Assembly: GCA_039811225.1 (NCBI GenBank)
Contig: JBDHYG010000003.1
Location: 124,001 to 188,000, forward strand
Reading direction: 5' to 3'
Source: JAFDXJ01 sp039811225
GTDB lineage: Bacteria; Bacteroidota; Bacteroidia; Chitinophagales; Chitinophagaceae
Length of the DNA stretch: 64,000 nt
The position numbers and the translations under genes are program-made. The notes beneath the pieces were generated by a model. It made no database searches. It had not been told where the DNA came from and was given only the letters and a program-made list of their open reading frames with translations. Shown here piece after piece: positions 25,391-33,066 of this stretch; the stretch's first letter is position 1; the number at the start of each line of letters is the position of its first letter.

Positions 25391-26779
25391 ATGGTATATA
25401 AAAAATATATCCCCTACCTTTTCCTGGCAATCATAGCAGGCGTAGCCTTTTTTATTTATAACCCGTTTCCCCTCTATTTCCAAAGTGATGATTTTACCCA
25501 TATCGCCTGGAGCAGGGAAAGCATATTTTTCCAGGATAATGCTTTTCGCCCGGTATGCGATGCCTCAATCATGTTGGATTATTTTTTGTTTGGAAAAAAT
25601 GCCTGGGGTTATCATCTGACAAACTTATTCCTGCATGTTATTGCTTCCATCCTCGGAAGCCTGTTGAGTTATATTTTTTGTAAAAAATATTTTCCTGTAA
25701 TAATTGATAAAAAATTATTTGCATGCACTTGTGGGATATTATTTTTCATCTATGCATCACACAGTGAAGCAGTCTTTTGGATCCTTGGCCGGTCGGCTAT
25801 CCTGGGTGCTATCTTTTCATTTTTATTTTTATGGGCCTACCTGCAAAAGTATAAGGCCAGAAAATTTATTATCATTTATATAGTTGCTTTCCTGTTGGCC
25901 TTACTGAGTTACGAGTCCAGTTGGGTATTACCATTATTTTGTGTGGTAGGCTATTTTTTCGAAAAAGAAAAAAGCCGGTGGAAGCACCTGGCTGTTGTAT
26001 TCAGTATGTTCTTGCTGGTATTCGTGGTCCGTTATTTTTTTATACACCAGGTGCTTGGTGCTTATGAAGGGGAAGATTTATTGCGAGGTGAATGGGCTGT
26101 TTTGGCAACCCGTTTTTCTTTATTGGTCATGCGGAGTTTTTTACCCTGGTATAAGGAAAACATTATTGCTTTCTATGGCCTGGGTAGTTTATTGGTTGTA
26201 TGGCTATTCCTTTTTATTATTTTGAAAAATGAAAAAAGGAAAGCTATCCTGTTTATACTGCTTTTTCTCATCAGCCTGTTGCCTTACCTTTCGTTGGGTA
26301 TTGATACCAATGGAGTGGAAGGGGAACGATTCCTGTATTTGCCCACATTTTTTTCCTGCTTTTTACTTCTCCTCGTTTTATTTGCAGTTCAAGCCAGGAA
26401 AATATTGAAAGGCTGCTGGTTCCTCCTTTTTTGTTTTTTTCAATTACGAGTATTACATGTAAATGGCGCTAACCAGCAATTTGCTGGCATGACGGTCAAA
26501 CAAATTTTAGCTGCCATAGATCAATTACCCGCCGATCAGCAAATTTTGGTGGAAGATTTACCTCAATGCCAATATGGAGCGCTTATCTTCCGGAGTGGTT
26601 TGCCGGAAGCTCTAAGCTGGCTTGTAGATGAACGGAAAGCAGAAAACATATCCATTATTTCCAATAGAAGCGAAGTGTTGCCCCTGGAGGTGCCGTATAA
26701 CACAAAAAATTTTTCTGCTGATTCCAGTGGAAAAGTTCGTCTTGTTTTTAAGGAGAAAGCCCTGCAGGTATTTAAATAA
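25391..26779 (+). CDS. Polytopic membrane protein, GT-C glycosyltransferase-like
   Basis: I start it at the ATG at 25391 (MVYKKYIPYLF), not at the in-frame TTG at 25385. The roughly 462 residues hold about ten membrane spans. The first periplasmic loop has FQSDDFTHIAW, with paired acidic residues as in GT-C transferases. The segment HSEAVFWILGRSAILGAIFSFL closely resembles the TMTC/DUF1736-like membrane glycosyltransferases, though there are no TPRs at the C-terminus. Function would be sugar transfer from a lipid carrier at the periplasmic face (inference from fold). It converges on the riboflavin synthase gene with only 5 bp between stops. Confidence 0.6.
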   Translation: MVYKKYIPYLFLAIIAGVAFFIYNPFPLYFQSDDFTHIAWSRESIFFQDNAFRPVCDASIMLDYFLFGKNAWGYHLTNLFLHVIASILGSLLSYIFCKKYFPVIIDKKLFACTCGILFFIYASHSEAVFWILGRSAILGAIFSFLFLWAYLQKYKARKFIIIYIVAFLLALLSYESSWVLPLFCVVGYFFEKEKSRWKHLAVVFSMFLLVFVVRYFFIHQVLGAYEGEDLLRGEWAVLATRFSLLVMRSFLPWYKENIIAFYGLGSLLVVWLFLFIILKNEKRKAILFILLFLISLLPYLSLGIDTNGVEGERFLYLPTFFSCFLLLLVLFAVQARKILKGCWFLLFCFFQLRVLHVNGANQQFAGMTVKQILAAIDQLPADQQILVEDLPQCQYGALIFRSGLPEALSWLVDERKAENISIISNRSEVLPLEVPYNTKNFSADSSGKVRLVFKEKALQVFK

Positions 26780-26784
26780 TATTT

Positions 26785-27375
26785 TTAGTATCCGTTTTGC
26801 ATCCGGCGCTGGATATATTTTCCGACCATATCAAATTCAATATTCACTTCCTGTTGCAGTTGCAAGAATTGCAGGTTGGTATGAGCCCAGGTATAAGGAA
26901 TCAATGAAACAGAAAAAGTATCCCTGGATAAATTGTATAAAGTCAGGCTGATGCCGTTGATTGCAATGGAGCCTTTTTCGATTACTAAATGAGTAAATTT
27001 TTCCGGAAAGTGAAAACTGATTTCTGTGCTTCCATCTTTATCAGTCAGTTGGGTACATATGGCTGTGCAATCGATATGGCCCTGTACCAGGTGACCATCG
27101 AGCCGGCCACTGAGCGGGAGACAGCGTTCGAGGTTTAGAAAATCGCCGATTTGTTGTTTGTCCAGGTTTGTTTTAGCCAGGGTTTCGGCGATCGCGGTTA
27201 CCCGGTGGCGATGGATATCCAGGGCATCCACCGTGAGGCAAATACCGTTGTGACTAACACTCTGGTCAATTTTTAATTGAGAAGAAATAGGAGAGGAAAC
27301 CCAAAAACTGCGATTTGTTCCATCCACGCTGATGTCTTCAATTTTCCCCAGGCATTCGATTATTCCCGTAAACAT
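26785..27375 (-). CDS. ribE: Riboflavin synthase, alpha subunit
   Basis: This 196-residue protein has two lumazine-binding repeats. The first starts MFTGIIECLGKIEDI and includes SVSHNGICLTV; the second begins near residue 97 with GHLVQGHIDCTA and includes SIAINGISLTLYNL. It converts two molecules of 6,7-dimethyl-8-ribityllumazine into riboflavin and a pyrimidinedione. No other rib gene and no FMN riboswitch are visible nearby. It is divergent from rpsU, sharing the 113-bp intergenic region. Confidence 0.95.
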   Translation of the reverse strand: MFTGIIECLGKIEDISVDGTNRSFWVSSPISSQLKIDQSVSHNGICLTVDALDIHRHRVTAIAETLAKTNLDKQQIGDFLNLERCLPLSGRLDGHLVQGHIDCTAICTQLTDKDGSTEISFHFPEKFTHLVIEKGSIAINGISLTLYNLSRDTFSVSLIPYTWAHTNLQFLQLQQEVNIEFDMVGKYIQRRMQNGY

Positions 27376-27425
27376 GCTGCAAGATAATTATGTTTCAGGC
27401 TTTCCGGGAAAATCGGCAGCTATTA

Positions 27426-27457
27426 TTTTGTTTTTCCATTATGGATCATTACTTTTG
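27426..27457 (+). promoter_or_regulatory. Promoter of rpsU
   Basis: TTTTG (27426-27430) and TACTTTTG (27450-27457) are separated by 19 bases, an excellent match to the Bacteroidota TTTG / TAnnTTTG promoter. The predicted start near 27462 leaves a leader of about 27 nt. Confidence 0.78.
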
Positions 27458-27474
27458 CACCCTTAAAAAACCTG

Positions 27475-27480
27475 AGGAGG
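27475..27480 (+). promoter_or_regulatory. Strong Shine-Dalgarno sequence of rpsU
   Basis: AGGAGG stands 8 bases before the ATG at 27489, preceded by TG. Strong SD sites are otherwise absent before genes in this window. In Bacteroidota the 16S anti-SD is masked in part by bS21, and rpsU is a known exception that keeps an SD for self-regulation. Confidence 0.85.
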
Positions 27481-27488
27481 TATTATCT

Positions 27489-27686
27489 ATGCTCATTATT
27501 GATTCCAAAGATTGCGAAAACATTGACAAAGCGCTGAAGAAGTACAAGAAAAAGTTTGAAAGGAGTAAAACCTTACTTGAACTGCGGGAGCGCCAAAGCT
27601 TTACTAAACCTTCCGTAAAGAGAAGGGGTGAAGTGTTGAAAGCAATTTATAAGCAGCAAATCGAGAGCGGAAAATTCGAGAAATAG
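27489..27686 (+). CDS. rpsU: 30S ribosomal protein bS21
   Basis: The ATG at 27489 gives 65 residues starting MLIIDSKDCENIDKALKKYK, the normal length and N-terminus for bS21. A longer in-frame reading from 27390 runs back through the promoter and is not real. The helical, lysine/arginine-rich body with FERSKTLLELRERQ and KPSVKRR is typical. It binds near the 3' end of 16S rRNA on the 30S platform. In Bacteroidota it takes part in hiding the anti-Shine-Dalgarno (family knowledge). A hairpin terminator follows at 27714. Confidence 0.96.
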   Translation: MLIIDSKDCENIDKALKKYKKKFERSKTLLELRERQSFTKPSVKRRGEVLKAIYKQQIESGKFEK

Positions 27687-27713
27687 GATTTTCTGCTTTA
27701 CCTAAATATTGTT

Positions 27714-27751
27714 AGCAGCCGGAAATGTTTTAATTTTAGGGCTGCTTTTTT
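27714..27751 (+). terminator. Rho-independent terminator after rpsU
   Basis: AGCAGCC (27714-27720) pairs with GGCTGCT (27740-27746), followed by a T-run to 27751. The T-run ends at the ATG of the next gene (27752). Confidence 0.7.
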
Positions 27752-28648
27752 ATGCCCACTACTTATCCGAATTATATTGACCGGTTTATCCAACATTTGC
27801 AGCATGAAAAGCAATTTTCAGTGCATACCATAACAGCCTATCAAAACGACCTGCGAAATTTTTGGGATTACCTTGAAATTCAATATGGGGTAGCAACTTT
27901 GGAAGCGATAAAGCCGGTCTTTATTCGAAGTTGGCTGGCACAAATGAAATTGGAAAATCTCACCTCAAAAAGTATTGTGCGAAAAATTTCAACATTGAAA
28001 TCTTTCTTTAAATTTTTATTGATCCAGGGAGCCATACAGAAGAACCCGATGGCCGCCATCAGTTCTCCTAAAATAGAAAAAAGATTGCCTGTTTTTTTTG
28101 ATGAAAAGACGACCGGCTTATTGTTTGGCCGGGATTTATTTCCCGACTCATTTAAAGGCCGCACACATTATCTTATACTGGCCATTTTATATGCAACCGG
28201 TATGCGGGAATCTGAACTGATTGGTTTAACCCTGGAACAGGTGGACCTGGCAAACCGGCAGTTAAAAGTCCTGGGTAAACGCAGGAAGGAACGGATCATA
28301 CCCATATCGGGTGAACTCGTATCAGCCATAGAAAATTATTTACAGGAAGTGGAAAAAACCCGGCAGGCCGGCCCTTATTTATTTACTACTCCCAAAGGCA
28401 AACCATTGTATCCGAAATATGTGTATAATATTGTCACACATTATCTTTCTTATTGCACCACGTTACAGAAAAAAAGCCCGCATATCATGCGCCATACGTT
28501 TGCCACCCAGTTGCTGAATAATGGCGCCGAACTGAATGATGTGAAGGAATTGCTGGGACATAGCAGCCTGGCAGCCACACAGGTATATACCCATAATACC
28601 ATTGAAAAGCTGAAAGAATCTTTTCGCCAGGCGCATCCAAAGGCATGA
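27752..28648 (+). CDS. xerC: Tyrosine recombinase, XerC/XerD family
   Basis: This 298-residue recombinase has the N-terminal SAM-like DNA-binding domain (about 5-95) and the catalytic domain (about 110-295). The catalytic set is complete: R152 (ATGMRESE), a lysine near 176-180, H244 and R247 (HIMRHTF), H270 (LLGHSS) and nucleophile Y279. Xer proteins resolve chromosome dimers at dif. The housekeeping setting between rpsU and hpf and the lack of nearby mobile-element features argue for this role over an integron or phage integrase. Whether it is XerC or XerD cannot be settled here. The start abuts the rpsU terminator. Confidence 0.9.
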   Translation: MPTTYPNYIDRFIQHLQHEKQFSVHTITAYQNDLRNFWDYLEIQYGVATLEAIKPVFIRSWLAQMKLENLTSKSIVRKISTLKSFFKFLLIQGAIQKNPMAAISSPKIEKRLPVFFDEKTTGLLFGRDLFPDSFKGRTHYLILAILYATGMRESELIGLTLEQVDLANRQLKVLGKRRKERIIPISGELVSAIENYLQEVEKTRQAGPYLFTTPKGKPLYPKYVYNIVTHYLSYCTTLQKKSPHIMRHTFATQLLNNGAELNDVKELLGHSSLAATQVYTHNTIEKLKESFRQAHPKA

Positions 28649-28792
28649 AAAAATAGATAAAAAATATTTACGTTTTTTTAAAAATTTGAATAAGAGAAAG
28701 GCTTATCTTTAGGGAGAGAAAAGCAATTTTATAATGAAATGATTTTTCCCTGAAGTTCTTTTATTTATTCATCTTTAAAAAAGCAAATTGCT

Positions 28793-29092
28793 ATGATCAT
28801 TAACGTCCAAACAGTGCACTTTGATGCAGATGAAAAACTGGTGATTTATGTGAAGCGTAAACTCCAAAAACTCGGCACATTCCATGATCGGATTATTAAT
28901 GTAGATGTGTTTTTAAAACTTGACAACGTGGTGCATACCATAAAAGACAAGGTTGCGGAAATCCGGGTAAAAGTTCCCCGGCACAATTTTTTTGTAAAAG
29001 CATCATCCAAATCCTTTGAAGAATCATTTGATGCAGCAATGGAATCAGTCATTGCACAAATGAAAAGACAAAAAGAAAAACAGGCCGCATAA
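28793..29092 (+). CDS. hpf: Ribosome hibernation promoting factor, short form
   Basis: The 99-residue protein begins MIINVQTVHFDADEKLVIYVKRKL and continues with the beta-alpha-beta-beta-beta-alpha pattern of the HPF/RaiA (S30AE) domain. KASSKSFEESFDAAMESVIAQMKRQK forms the terminal helix in two pieces. It lacks the C-terminal dimerisation domain of long HPFs. It binds the decoding region of idle 30S subunits in stationary phase (family knowledge). It lies downstream of the Xer gene, with its own terminator following. Confidence 0.92.
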   Translation: MIINVQTVHFDADEKLVIYVKRKLQKLGTFHDRIINVDVFLKLDNVVHTIKDKVAEIRVKVPRHNFFVKASSKSFEESFDAAMESVIAQMKRQKEKQAA

Positions 29093-29098
29093 AAACTG

Positions 29099-29132
29099 AA
29101 ATGGGCTATTCAACAGAATGGCCCATTTTTTG
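29099..29132 (+). terminator. Rho-independent terminator after hpf
   Basis: AAATGGGC (about 29099-29106) pairs with GCCCATTT (29121-29128) around a short loop with a further 3-bp inner stem, followed by a T-run. Confidence 0.8.
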
Positions 29133-29185
29133 TCTTAGTCCACCCACTTAAAAATTCTCTTTACTTTTAGCAGGTATTATACTTT

Positions 29186-29455
29186 ATGAAAAAAATGGCG
29201 GTTGTCCTTGGCCTGTTTCTCTTCGGCGCTTGTAACCAGGCAGAACAAAAGACTGTAACGAAAGCGTTTATTTATGAAAGGCAGGAATTACAAGATGGGA
29301 AAATTATGTTGAGTTACCGGTTCAAGGCGCCGGATACATTCATGCAGGATACGGCAATTGTGGAAAATTTATCCATCCCGCAGGATTCCGTAACTGTGCA
29401 ATATGATCGAGAGGATCCCCGAGACAGCAGGTTATTATTGGCTTCTGCCAAATGA
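29186..29455 (+). CDS. Small putative lipoprotein
   Basis: The 89 residues begin MKKMAVVLGLFLFGAC, a short signal peptide with a lipobox (FGAC, cysteine at 16) and an N immediately after. The mature part is hydrophilic with beta character and no recognisable domain. It stands between the hpf terminator and the tRNA cluster. Nothing in the sequence gives a function. The lipobox, ATG start and intact frame make a real secreted protein likely. Confidence 0.6.
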   Translation: MKKMAVVLGLFLFGACNQAEQKTVTKAFIYERQELQDGKIMLSYRFKAPDTFMQDTAIVENLSIPQDSVTVQYDREDPRDSRLLLASAK

Positions 29456-29520
29456 GTTTAATTTTTTTCAAAAGCCGGTAAAATTTTTTCTCCAAAATTT
29501 TTCTAAATAAACTTTTCTCT

Positions 29521-29528
29521 TACCTTTG
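29521..29528 (+). promoter_or_regulatory. Promoter -7 element upstream of the tRNA-tuf operon
   Basis: TACCTTTG fits TAnnTTTG. The -33 region is T-rich but lacks a clear TTTG. The 210 bp between this element and the first tRNA (29535-29744) shows no ORF or recognisable RNA and would form a long leader. Confidence 0.5.
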
Positions 29529-29744
29529 CAATCCCTAAAAAGGGCAGCTCTTTTGTGTAACCATATCAACAACAATCCAACCGGGAATTTCCACCAGGTT
29601 TTACACTATGGGGATAGAACTGAAAAAAAGAATGCATAAAGAATTTGTTCAGTTGGATATGAAAACAAATGGTCGGGAAGGAAATTTATACAGCAGGGGC
29701 GCACGGGCTTTGCAAGGCAGGAGCTGAAACCTGACAGGTAAATT

Positions 29745-29817
29745 GCCACTTTAGCTCAGCTGGTAGAGCAACTGATTTGTAATCAGTAGGTCGTTGGTTC
29801 GATCCCGACAAGTGGCT
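29745..29817 (+). tRNA. tRNA-Thr (TGT)
   Basis: The acceptor stem GCCACTT pairs with AAGTGGC (29810-29816). The anticodon stem ACTGA/TCAGT frames the loop TTTGTAA with anticodon TGT (29778-29780). The T-arm GTTCGAT is present; CCA is not encoded. It is the first tRNA of the four preceding tuf. Confidence 0.97.
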
Positions 29818-29853
29818 CAGTAGTAACAGGATCTTTGAAACATACAGTGAAAA

Positions 29854-29936
<83 letters not shown>

Positions 29937-30018
29937 CAGATCTTTTAAAAATGGAATGGCTTTTTTGGTACCATACCTGCATGTATGACCAAGTGAACCA
30001 CATTCCGAATGCACAATT

Positions 30019-30091
30019 GCGGGAGTAGCTCATTTGGTAGAGCGATAGCCTTCCAAGCTATAGGTGGCCAGTTCGAGCCTGGTCTCCCGCT
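30019..30091 (+). tRNA. tRNA-Gly (TCC)
   Basis: The acceptor GCGGGAG pairs with CTCCCGC (30084-30090). The anticodon stem ATAGC/GCTAT encloses CTTCCAA with anticodon TCC. Confidence 0.97.
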
Positions 30092-30115
30092 CCAGAAACC
30101 GGCTGGGAAATATAA

Positions 30116-30187
30116 GCCGTTGTAGCTCAGGGGCAGAGCACTTCCTTGGTAAGGAAGAGGTCGTGAGTTCAATTCTCATCAACGGCT
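30116..30187 (+). tRNA. tRNA-Thr (GGT)
   Basis: The acceptor GCCGTTG pairs with CAACGGC (30180-30186). The anticodon stem CTTCC/GGAAG encloses TTGGTAA with anticodon GGT. It is the last tRNA before tuf, 124 bp upstream of its start. Confidence 0.97.
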
Positions 30188-30311
30188 CTGTCAATTGAAA
30201 ATGAAGAGATAGAAAGTGTGGAACTAGGCATTGCCTGAAAAATAAGGAAACTATGGTCAATGGACACAGGTCTGTTGACTGCGATTATAAACACAATAAA
30301 AAACGATAAAG

Positions 30312-31502
<1,191 letters not shown>

Positions 31503-31518
31503 GCAGCATAACAGTTGA

Positions 31519-31553
31519 TTTGCTTTTAGCAAAAGAAATAAAATGTATATTTG
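31519..31553 (+). promoter_or_regulatory. Possible promoter for tRNA-Trp - secE - nusG
   Basis: TTTG (31519-31522) and TATATTTG (31546-31553) form a Bacteroidota-type pair with a rather long 23-base spacer. Transcripts would start just before the hairpin at 31565. Confidence 0.5.
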
Positions 31554-31564
31554 CCAAGCATGTT

Positions 31565-31603
31565 AAAAGCTGTCAGCATAAGCTGATAGCTTTTAGCTTT
31601 TTT
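31565..31603 (+). terminator. Hairpin with T-run between tuf and tRNA-Trp
   Basis: AAAAGCTGTCAGC (31565-31577) pairs over 13 bp with GCTGATAGCTTTT (31582-31594), with one G-U pair and a 4-base loop. Six Ts follow at 31598-31603. It may terminate tuf transcripts or attenuate the downstream operon. Confidence 0.7.
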
Positions 31604-31625
31604 ACAACAGCTTTTGGAAGGTTTT

Positions 31626-31696
31626 ACGGGTATAGTTCAACGGCAGAATAGAGGTCTCCAAAACCTTCGATCTTGGTTCGAATCCAGGTACCCGTG
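31626..31696 (+). tRNA. tRNA-Trp (CCA)
   Basis: The acceptor ACGGGTA pairs with TACCCGT (31689-31695), with a G discriminator. The anticodon loop CTCCAAA carries CCA. It lies 31 bp before secE. Confidence 0.97.
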
Positions 31697-31727
31697 CTCA
31701 ATTTAATCATGTCTTAAAAAAGATAGT

Positions 31728-31925
31728 ATGAATAAAGTAATGAAATATGCCAAAGAAAGTTACCGGGAAATGGCGGAAAAAGTGACCTGGCCTACCTGGT
31801 CAGAATTACAACAATCCACCGCGATCGTATTGATGGCAACTATTTTGATTACTGCTGCCGTAGCCGTGATGGACTTTGCCAGTAACCAAATCATGAAACT
31901 CATTTACTCATTCTTTAAGAGCTAA
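31728..31925 (+). CDS. secE: Preprotein translocase subunit SecE
   Basis: The 65-residue protein has the minimal SecE form: an amphipathic helix with the hallmark EMAEKVTWPTWSELQQST (about 14-31) and one membrane span (about 33-55). SecE clamps the SecY channel. It follows tRNA-Trp and precedes nusG by 2 bp, the usual bacterial order, so the two are translated from one message. Confidence 0.97.
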   Translation: MNKVMKYAKESYREMAEKVTWPTWSELQQSTAIVLMATILITAAVAVMDFASNQIMKLIYSFFKS

Positions 31926-31927
31926 TC

Positions 31928-32512
31928 ATGGAAGAAGAAATCATAGAACAAAATGCCGATACCAAATGGTATGTGCTCCGGGTGGTGAGCGGAAAAGAAC
32001 GCAAAGTAAAAGAATATCTCGATAAAGATATTGCCCGCAGTGGCTGGACAGAAATCGTGAAACAGGTATTCCTGCCTATGGAAAAAGTGTATAAAGTCCA
32101 GAATGGGAAAAAAGTAATGCGGGAAAAAAATTATTTCCCCGGTTACGTTATGCTGGAAGTAGCCAATGGAAAACTGACCGATGACATTATCCTCCATATC
32201 AGCAATATCAGCAATGTGATGCATTTCCTCACTGATGGGAAAGGCTCTAAAGGAAACATCATATCCCTGCGCAAAGCGGAAGTGAATAAAATGTTGGGTA
32301 AAGTGGATGAAATGAATGATCAGGGTGGTTCCATGAATGAACCCTTTATCATCGGCGAAACGATTAAAATTATTGAAGGGCCCTTTAATGATTTTAATGG
32401 CACGATTGAAGAAGTAAACGAAGAAAAAAAGAAATTGAAAGTGAGCGTAAAAATCTTTGGCCGCTCCACACCGGTAGAACTCAACTATATGCAGGTGGAA
32501 AAAATTATTTAA
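31928..32512 (+). CDS. nusG: Transcription elongation/termination factor NusG
   Basis: The 194-residue protein has an NGN domain (WYVLRVVSGKERKVKEYL at about 13-30, FPGYVMLEV near 72-80) and a C-terminal KOW domain (FIIGETIKIIEGPFNDFNGTI near 138-158). It binds RNA polymerase and couples it to ribosomes or Rho. It is the housekeeping copy. A specialised paralog lies at 39169. Unusually, it is followed by a DUF4920 gene and not by rplK. Confidence 0.97.
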   Translation: MEEEIIEQNADTKWYVLRVVSGKERKVKEYLDKDIARSGWTEIVKQVFLPMEKVYKVQNGKKVMREKNYFPGYVMLEVANGKLTDDIILHISNISNVMHFLTDGKGSKGNIISLRKAEVNKMLGKVDEMNDQGGSMNEPFIIGETIKIIEGPFNDFNGTIEEVNEEKKKLKVSVKIFGRSTPVELNYMQVEKII

Positions 32513-32538
32513 TAAATACTTTCATTAAAAATTCCTTT

Positions 32539-33012
32539 ATGAAAAAGTTATCACTCTTCATGCTTTGTTGCCTTTTAGCCCTGGTGGGTATGGCACAGCC
32601 ACCGAATGTACCCGCCGATCCCGGTGCCCATTTTGGCGCTTCCTTCGATGCCAAAAACCCCATAACGGTTGAACAAATGGCTACTGCTTTACAACAAAAA
32701 GCAGATAAGAAAATGGATGTTGTAGTGAAAGGCGTAGTGGTAGATGTCTGCACCCGCGAAGGTTGCTGGTTGCAGGTAAAAACACCCAATGGTAAAATGA
32801 TGGTTAAAATGAAGGACCATGCTTTCCTCGTACCATTGGCCATAAATAACAAAGAAATTATTATCCATGGGGTAGCTGAACAAAAAATCACATCCGTGGA
32901 GATGCTGCGTCATTATGCTGAAGATGCCGGTAAATCTGCTGAAGAAATTCAAAAAATCACGGAACCCAAAACCGAGATCGTCATCAATGCAGATGGCATA
33001 GTGGTGATTTAA
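32539..33012 (+). CDS. DUF4920 domain-containing exported protein
   Basis: The 157 residues start with a signal peptide (MKKLSLFMLCCLLALVGMAQ). The mature domain has the DUF4920 pattern, including DVCTREGCWLQVKTPNGKMM and KDHAFLVPLAI. The C-terminal half is charged and helical. It is an OB-like small domain of unknown function, presumed periplasmic. It lies 26 bp after nusG and ends at a strong terminator, so it is the last gene of the tRNA-Trp - secE - nusG unit. Confidence 0.75.
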   Translation: MKKLSLFMLCCLLALVGMAQPPNVPADPGAHFGASFDAKNPITVEQMATALQQKADKKMDVVVKGVVVDVCTREGCWLQVKTPNGKMMVKMKDHAFLVPLAINNKEIIIHGVAEQKITSVEMLRHYAEDAGKSAEEIQKITEPKTEIVINADGIVVI

Positions 33013-33031
33013 TATAATATTTTACATGAGC

Positions 33032-33066
33032 AACCTGCTTCTGAAAACTGGAAGCAGGTTTTTTTA
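33032..33066 (+). terminator. Rho-independent terminator
   Basis: AACCTGCTTC (33032-33041) pairs perfectly with GAAGCAGGTT (33051-33060) around a 9-base loop, followed by a T-run. It closes the nusG-DUF4920 unit. Its T-run overlaps the stop of the convergent GH15 gene. Confidence 0.9.

Noticed and set aside
26785..27488. Possible FMN riboswitch before riboflavin synthase
   Set aside because: The 113-bp space before the gene holds the rpsU promoter and no conserved RFN-element sequence.
27752..28648. Xer recombinase as an integrase marking a mobile element at the tRNA cluster
   Set aside because: Neighbours are housekeeping genes, no direct repeats or partial tRNA copies are seen, and the protein has the standard Xer length.
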